From: Candidatus Hodarchaeota archaeon
GTDB lineage: Archaea; Asgardarchaeota; Heimdallarchaeia; Hodarchaeales; Hodarchaeaceae
Direction: 5' to 3'
Assembly: GCA_016840305.1 (NCBI GenBank)
Contig: JAEOSP010000658.1
Span: forward strand, 1 to 15,788
Length of the DNA stretch: 15,788 nt
Part shown: positions 13,341-15,788 of the stretch, piece by piece
Position numbering within the stretch: the first letter of the stretch is position 1
Layout of the letters: every line of letters starts with the position of its first letter
Position numbers and translations under genes: made by a program
The notes under the pieces: model-generated
Database searches by the model: none
The model's input: the letters and a program-made list of their open reading frames with translations, nothing else
What the model was told of the DNA's origin: nothing

Positions 13341-14538
13341 CAATAATAACATTTGGTTCTTTATCCTCTTCGGATAAACGTGAGTATCGAATCGGAGCAT
13401 AAATAGTAGATCCATAGTTATCAAAAATGTCGTTATGATGAATATAATTAGAATTGGAATTAATAATACTGATCCCATTAGCACCATTTTGATAAATAGC
13501 ATTGTACAATACTTGATTTCCGTGAGAATTTGTAAGTAGCATTCCGTTAACTAAATTACCTACCATCTCATTATTGTTAACTGTACTTCCGTTTATATTA
13601 TGTAAAACTATTCCTGTATCATTGTTGTACGTTATAACGTTATGAGAGATATCATGTTCTAAACTATTATGTACATAAATACCTGTCTGGCTATTTTTTA
13701 ATAACGTATTTTCCATAACATCTACATAAGAGGAATTGTAAAGCGCTATTCCCTGCATACTATTGTTTTCTGACCAATTTCTATTTATTTTATTTCCCCA
13801 AGAATCCGTTAGACTTATTCCATGGACATTTGAGTTGACATTGTTACTATCCACAAAAATGTCCGTGGATCTGTATAAATATATGCCTACATATTTACTA
13901 TCATAGACGGTATTAGCGGATATATTGACGTTTGAAGTATATGATAACTGGACTCCGTAGGAACAAGATAAAATCTCATTCGATTCAATATAACCATTTG
14001 TCACATTTGATAGATATATACCAGTAAAGGATCCAGACACACCATTCAATCTATTATTAGATATATTAAAATAAACGGTAGTGTCTTTAATAAAGATTAA
14101 ATGTGTATGATTCGCTGTAATTTCAAAATCATTAAATAAATACGGATCAACGTCTGTTCCTCGGCCAGTAAAATTATTCGCTAAGAAATCATTGTTATTT
14201 GTAATATAAATAACATCATGGGAAATATATTGAACTGATTGTATTGATAATATAGGCTTACCTAAAGGTTTAAAATTTATCTCAAAAGGCGAGTTTTCCG
14301 TTTCTTGTGTGAGGAAATTCTGACTAGGCACTGTGTTGTACTCTAAATTACGATCTTCGGTAGCCAAAAGCGAGTCATAGAAATCAGTATTGGATAATTC
14401 ATCAGATTGCACCAAATTACTCATATTTTGACTTTTGTATTCATTTCCATCCCACCCGATTAATGATATACTTGTTAAGTATAAGAAGGATATAATAAAT
14501 ATCTTTAGCTGTAATTTTTTCATTATTTTGTTCTCCAT
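12979..14538 (-). CDS. NosD-like parallel beta-helix surface protein, N-terminal part ending at an in-frame amber codon
   Basis: 519 aa up to TAG 12979-12981. Residues 6-27 are a signal peptide (KLQLKIFIISFLYLTSISLI). Residues 30-105 form a linker. From about 108 (VIYITNNNDFLANNF) the chain is a right-handed beta-helix of NosD/periplasmic copper-binding type: short turns rich in Asn, such as SNGNTIRNN, each with N-x-I/V and G-I-x-L patterns. Such domains on exported archaeal proteins usually bind or process polysaccharide or act as adhesins; no catalytic residues were identified. Homology continues unbroken past the amber codon into the next frame, which carries the anchor, so the original product was about 877 residues. 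Starts at ATG 14538 or ATG 14523; the latter has GGAG nine bases upstream. Confidence 0.78.
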   Translation of the reverse strand: MENKIMKKLQLKIFIISFLYLTSISLIGWDGNEYKSQNMSNLVQSDELSNTDFYDSLLATEDRNLEYNTVPSQNFLTQETENSPFEINFKPLGKPILSIQSVQYISHDVIYITNNNDFLANNFTGRGTDVDPYLFNDFEITANHTHLIFIKDTTVYFNISNNRLNGVSGSFTGIYLSNVTNGYIESNEILSCSYGVQLSYTSNVNISANTVYDSKYVGIYLYRSTDIFVDSNNVNSNVHGISLTDSWGNKINRNWSENNSMQGIALYNSSYVDVMENTLLKNSQTGIYVHNSLEHDISHNVITYNNDTGIVLHNINGSTVNNNEMVGNLVNGMLLTNSHGNQVLYNAIYQNGANGISIINSNSNYIHHNDIFDNYGSTIYAPIRYSRLSEEDKEPNVIIGHIDYSIKGTTSGHGIFLDPSSGNIIEFNNIFRNSGSGAYLYDANNNKFNENVLTENGENGVFLENSNDNTLDGNIILYNGGSLLTSGYDAGTIKFSIQGTTSGHGIFLDPSNGNTIRNN

Positions 14539-14558
14539 GGAATCGTGTGACTGATAAG

Positions 14559-14569
14559 GATAAATTATC
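14559..14569 (-). promoter_or_regulatory. TATA-box candidate (palindromic) of the beta-helix gene
   Basis: GATAATTTATC on the minus strand is symmetrical around its central base and centred about 26 bases before ATG 14538. Transcription would start at that ATG (leaderless) or leave a 15-base leader carrying GGAG for ATG 14523. The remaining gap of about 250 bases up to the nitroreductase gene is AT-rich and shows no other gene. Confidence 0.4.
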
Positions 14570-14774
14570 TAGGGTGTTTGTAAAATACATTTTAAGAATC
14601 TTACCAAATACACGACAAAAATAACATTTGAAAATACTCAATCGGTTTCCTTTCTGCTTTGATGTCAATATTTCCTTTGACCAAGAAATTTTCATTAACT
14701 AACTTCCTATTATATCCTAGAATCCTTTGATATTCAGAAATTTAACGATTCTAATTATTTTAAGGAAAAGTAAT

Positions 14775-14790
14775 CGAAATAAATTAAAGG
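14775..14790 (+). promoter_or_regulatory. BRE/TATA-like promoter candidate of the nitroreductase gene
   Basis: GAAATAAATTAAAGG resembles an archaeal BRE/TATA and stands about 40 bases before GTG 14827. Initiation would fall near 14808. This is judged by resemblance only. Confidence 0.3.
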
Positions 14791-14826
14791 TTTTAATGAT
14801 AAGTATCTTGTATTCCACTTTAGAAG

Positions 14827-15714
14827 GTGAAAAATGTATTAAATGATGAATTAATGGATATATTTAATGTTATTCGTAAAAGACAGTCAATAAGATCATT
14901 TGATACAACTTTTTCTTTAGAAGAGATTGTAAATAACCTGATGAATTATGTAAATCTCCTTAAAAGTAGTCCATTTGAAGGTATAACTCGCTTTGTATCT
15001 CTTTCAATTGAAGACTATGATAGATCGTTAAAACGCCGTTTAGGTACTTATGGCTTTGTGAAAGGAGCAAATACTTTCCTCATTGGAATAACTAAAGATG
15101 AACTACCTTATGATCTAGAAAACTTTGGATATTTGTTTGAAAAAGTAATTCTTTACGCAACACATTTGAATATTGGCACTGTATGGCTAGGTGGCACATT
15201 TAAACGAAGTGCTTTTGGAACTCAGATAAATATCAAACCAAACGAAAAAATCCCTGCGATTACACCCATAGGGATTCCACTAAAAAAACAAACGTTACGC
15301 AGTAGATTTATTAGACAAATGGCAAAAGGAGAACAGCGTAAACCCTTTTCAACTATTTTCTTCAATGGAGAGTTTTCTAAACCCCTACATAAACCGTCTC
15401 TTACTGTTTTTGCTGAAGTACTAGAAATGGTTCGGTTATCTCCATCAGCATCAAATCGACAACCTTGGCGTGTTGTAAAAGAACTGGATAAGAACATATT
15501 TCACTTCTTTATTACACGCAATAAACCACGAAGTCATAGATTATTTTCTTGGCCTGATTTTAGAAGAATAGATTTGGGAATAGCTGTTTGTCATTTTGAC
15601 TTAACAGTAAAACAACTAGGGATTTCTGGTGAATGGCGAATCAGTAAACCAGAAATTAACACACCCGATCAAAATGATTATTTAATTTCATGGTTTGAAA
15701 CACACTCCAAATAG
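14827..15714 (+). CDS. Nitroreductase family protein, TM1586-like two-part form
   Basis: A protein of 286-295 aa made of two nitroreductase-like halves, the pattern of the TM1586 group, in which one chain forms a pseudo-dimer around FMN. Residues 10-24 (MDIFNVIRKRQSIRS) carry the N-terminal Arg-rich FMN phosphate segment. GYLFEKVILYATHLNIGTVW (101-120) and LGGTF are the core helix and glycine turn. SPSASNRQPWRVV (205-217) is the classical flavin-binding motif, found here in the second half. Family members reduce nitro compounds, quinones or flavins with NAD(P)H; the natural substrate is unknown. The start is uncertain: GTG 14827 overlaps a GGTGA site, and ATG 14854 gives the usual MDIF-like family N-terminus. 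It is divergent from the beta-helix gene. About 70 bases without a gene follow to the window end. Confidence 0.8.
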   Translation: MKNVLNDELMDIFNVIRKRQSIRSFDTTFSLEEIVNNLMNYVNLLKSSPFEGITRFVSLSIEDYDRSLKRRLGTYGFVKGANTFLIGITKDELPYDLENFGYLFEKVILYATHLNIGTVWLGGTFKRSAFGTQINIKPNEKIPAITPIGIPLKKQTLRSRFIRQMAKGEQRKPFSTIFFNGEFSKPLHKPSLTVFAEVLEMVRLSPSASNRQPWRVVKELDKNIFHFFITRNKPRSHRLFSWPDFRRIDLGIAVCHFDLTVKQLGISGEWRISKPEINTPDQNDYLISWFETHSK

Positions 15715-15788
15715 TGGACTACTACTTTTTCACCAAAGTTTCCGTTCTAAATACTTGGGTTGCCAGAAATTAGAAGTTAATTGACCCC

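Noticed and set aside
14441..14695. 84 aa minus-strand frame upstream of the beta-helix gene
   Set aside because: It overlaps the signal-peptide region of the beta-helix gene out of frame, has no recognisable domain, and would displace a well-supported TATA/start arrangement.
1..15788. Mobile element or prophage signatures
   Set aside because: No transposase, integrase, terminal repeats, tRNA target or phage structural gene was found; the AT-rich composition looks even throughout by eye.

Overview
The window looks like a piece of an AT-rich archaeal genome, most probably an Asgard archaeon. This is inferred from gene content, not proven. The clues are a long TPR protein ending in a small roadblock/longin-like domain, large exported proteins with Ser/Thr-rich stalks and C-terminal membrane anchors (one with a PGF-type motif and a basic tail), NosD-type parallel beta-helix proteins, a ComD/ComE-like split decarboxylase, TATA-like boxes close to start codons, and GGTG-type ribosome binding sites. 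No rRNA, tRNA, CRISPR array, transposase or integrase was seen.

Layout. 63-1856 (+): a six-TM protein fused to a pyridoxamine-5'-phosphate-oxidase-like (PPOX) flavin-binding barrel, followed at once by a stand-alone PPOX-like protein. 1870-2811 (-): a GH130 mannoside-phosphorylase-family enzyme. 2897-3981 (+): overlapping genes for the two halves of a thiamine-diphosphate decarboxylase of the phosphonopyruvate/sulfopyruvate type. 3999-6614 (-): an 871-875 aa surface protein with a MAM/jelly-roll-like N-domain, six tandem ~105 aa beta-domains and a PGF-type anchor. 6817-7894 (-): a membrane protein with a possible two-heme histidine pattern, and downstream of it a small two-TM protein whose frame is broken in an A7 run. 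8119-9322 (+): a strongly symmetrical operator-like element, a 64 aa unknown protein and a ribbon-helix-helix protein. 9554-11776 (-): the TPR protein. 11848-14538 (-): a NosD-like beta-helix surface protein interrupted by one in-frame amber codon, ending in a hairpin/oligo-T terminator. 14827-15714 (+): a two-part nitroreductase of the TM1586 type.

The genes do not form one obvious pathway. Several encode cell-envelope or flavin-related products. The best local units are the split decarboxylase pair, the tandem PPOX pair, the 7894-to-6817 membrane pair, and the 8176-9322 pair with its palindromic control region. The two interrupted reading frames (7040-7046 and 12979-12981) should be checked against reads first: each is a single-base event in an otherwise intact gene, so they may be assembly errors, recent decay or recoding.
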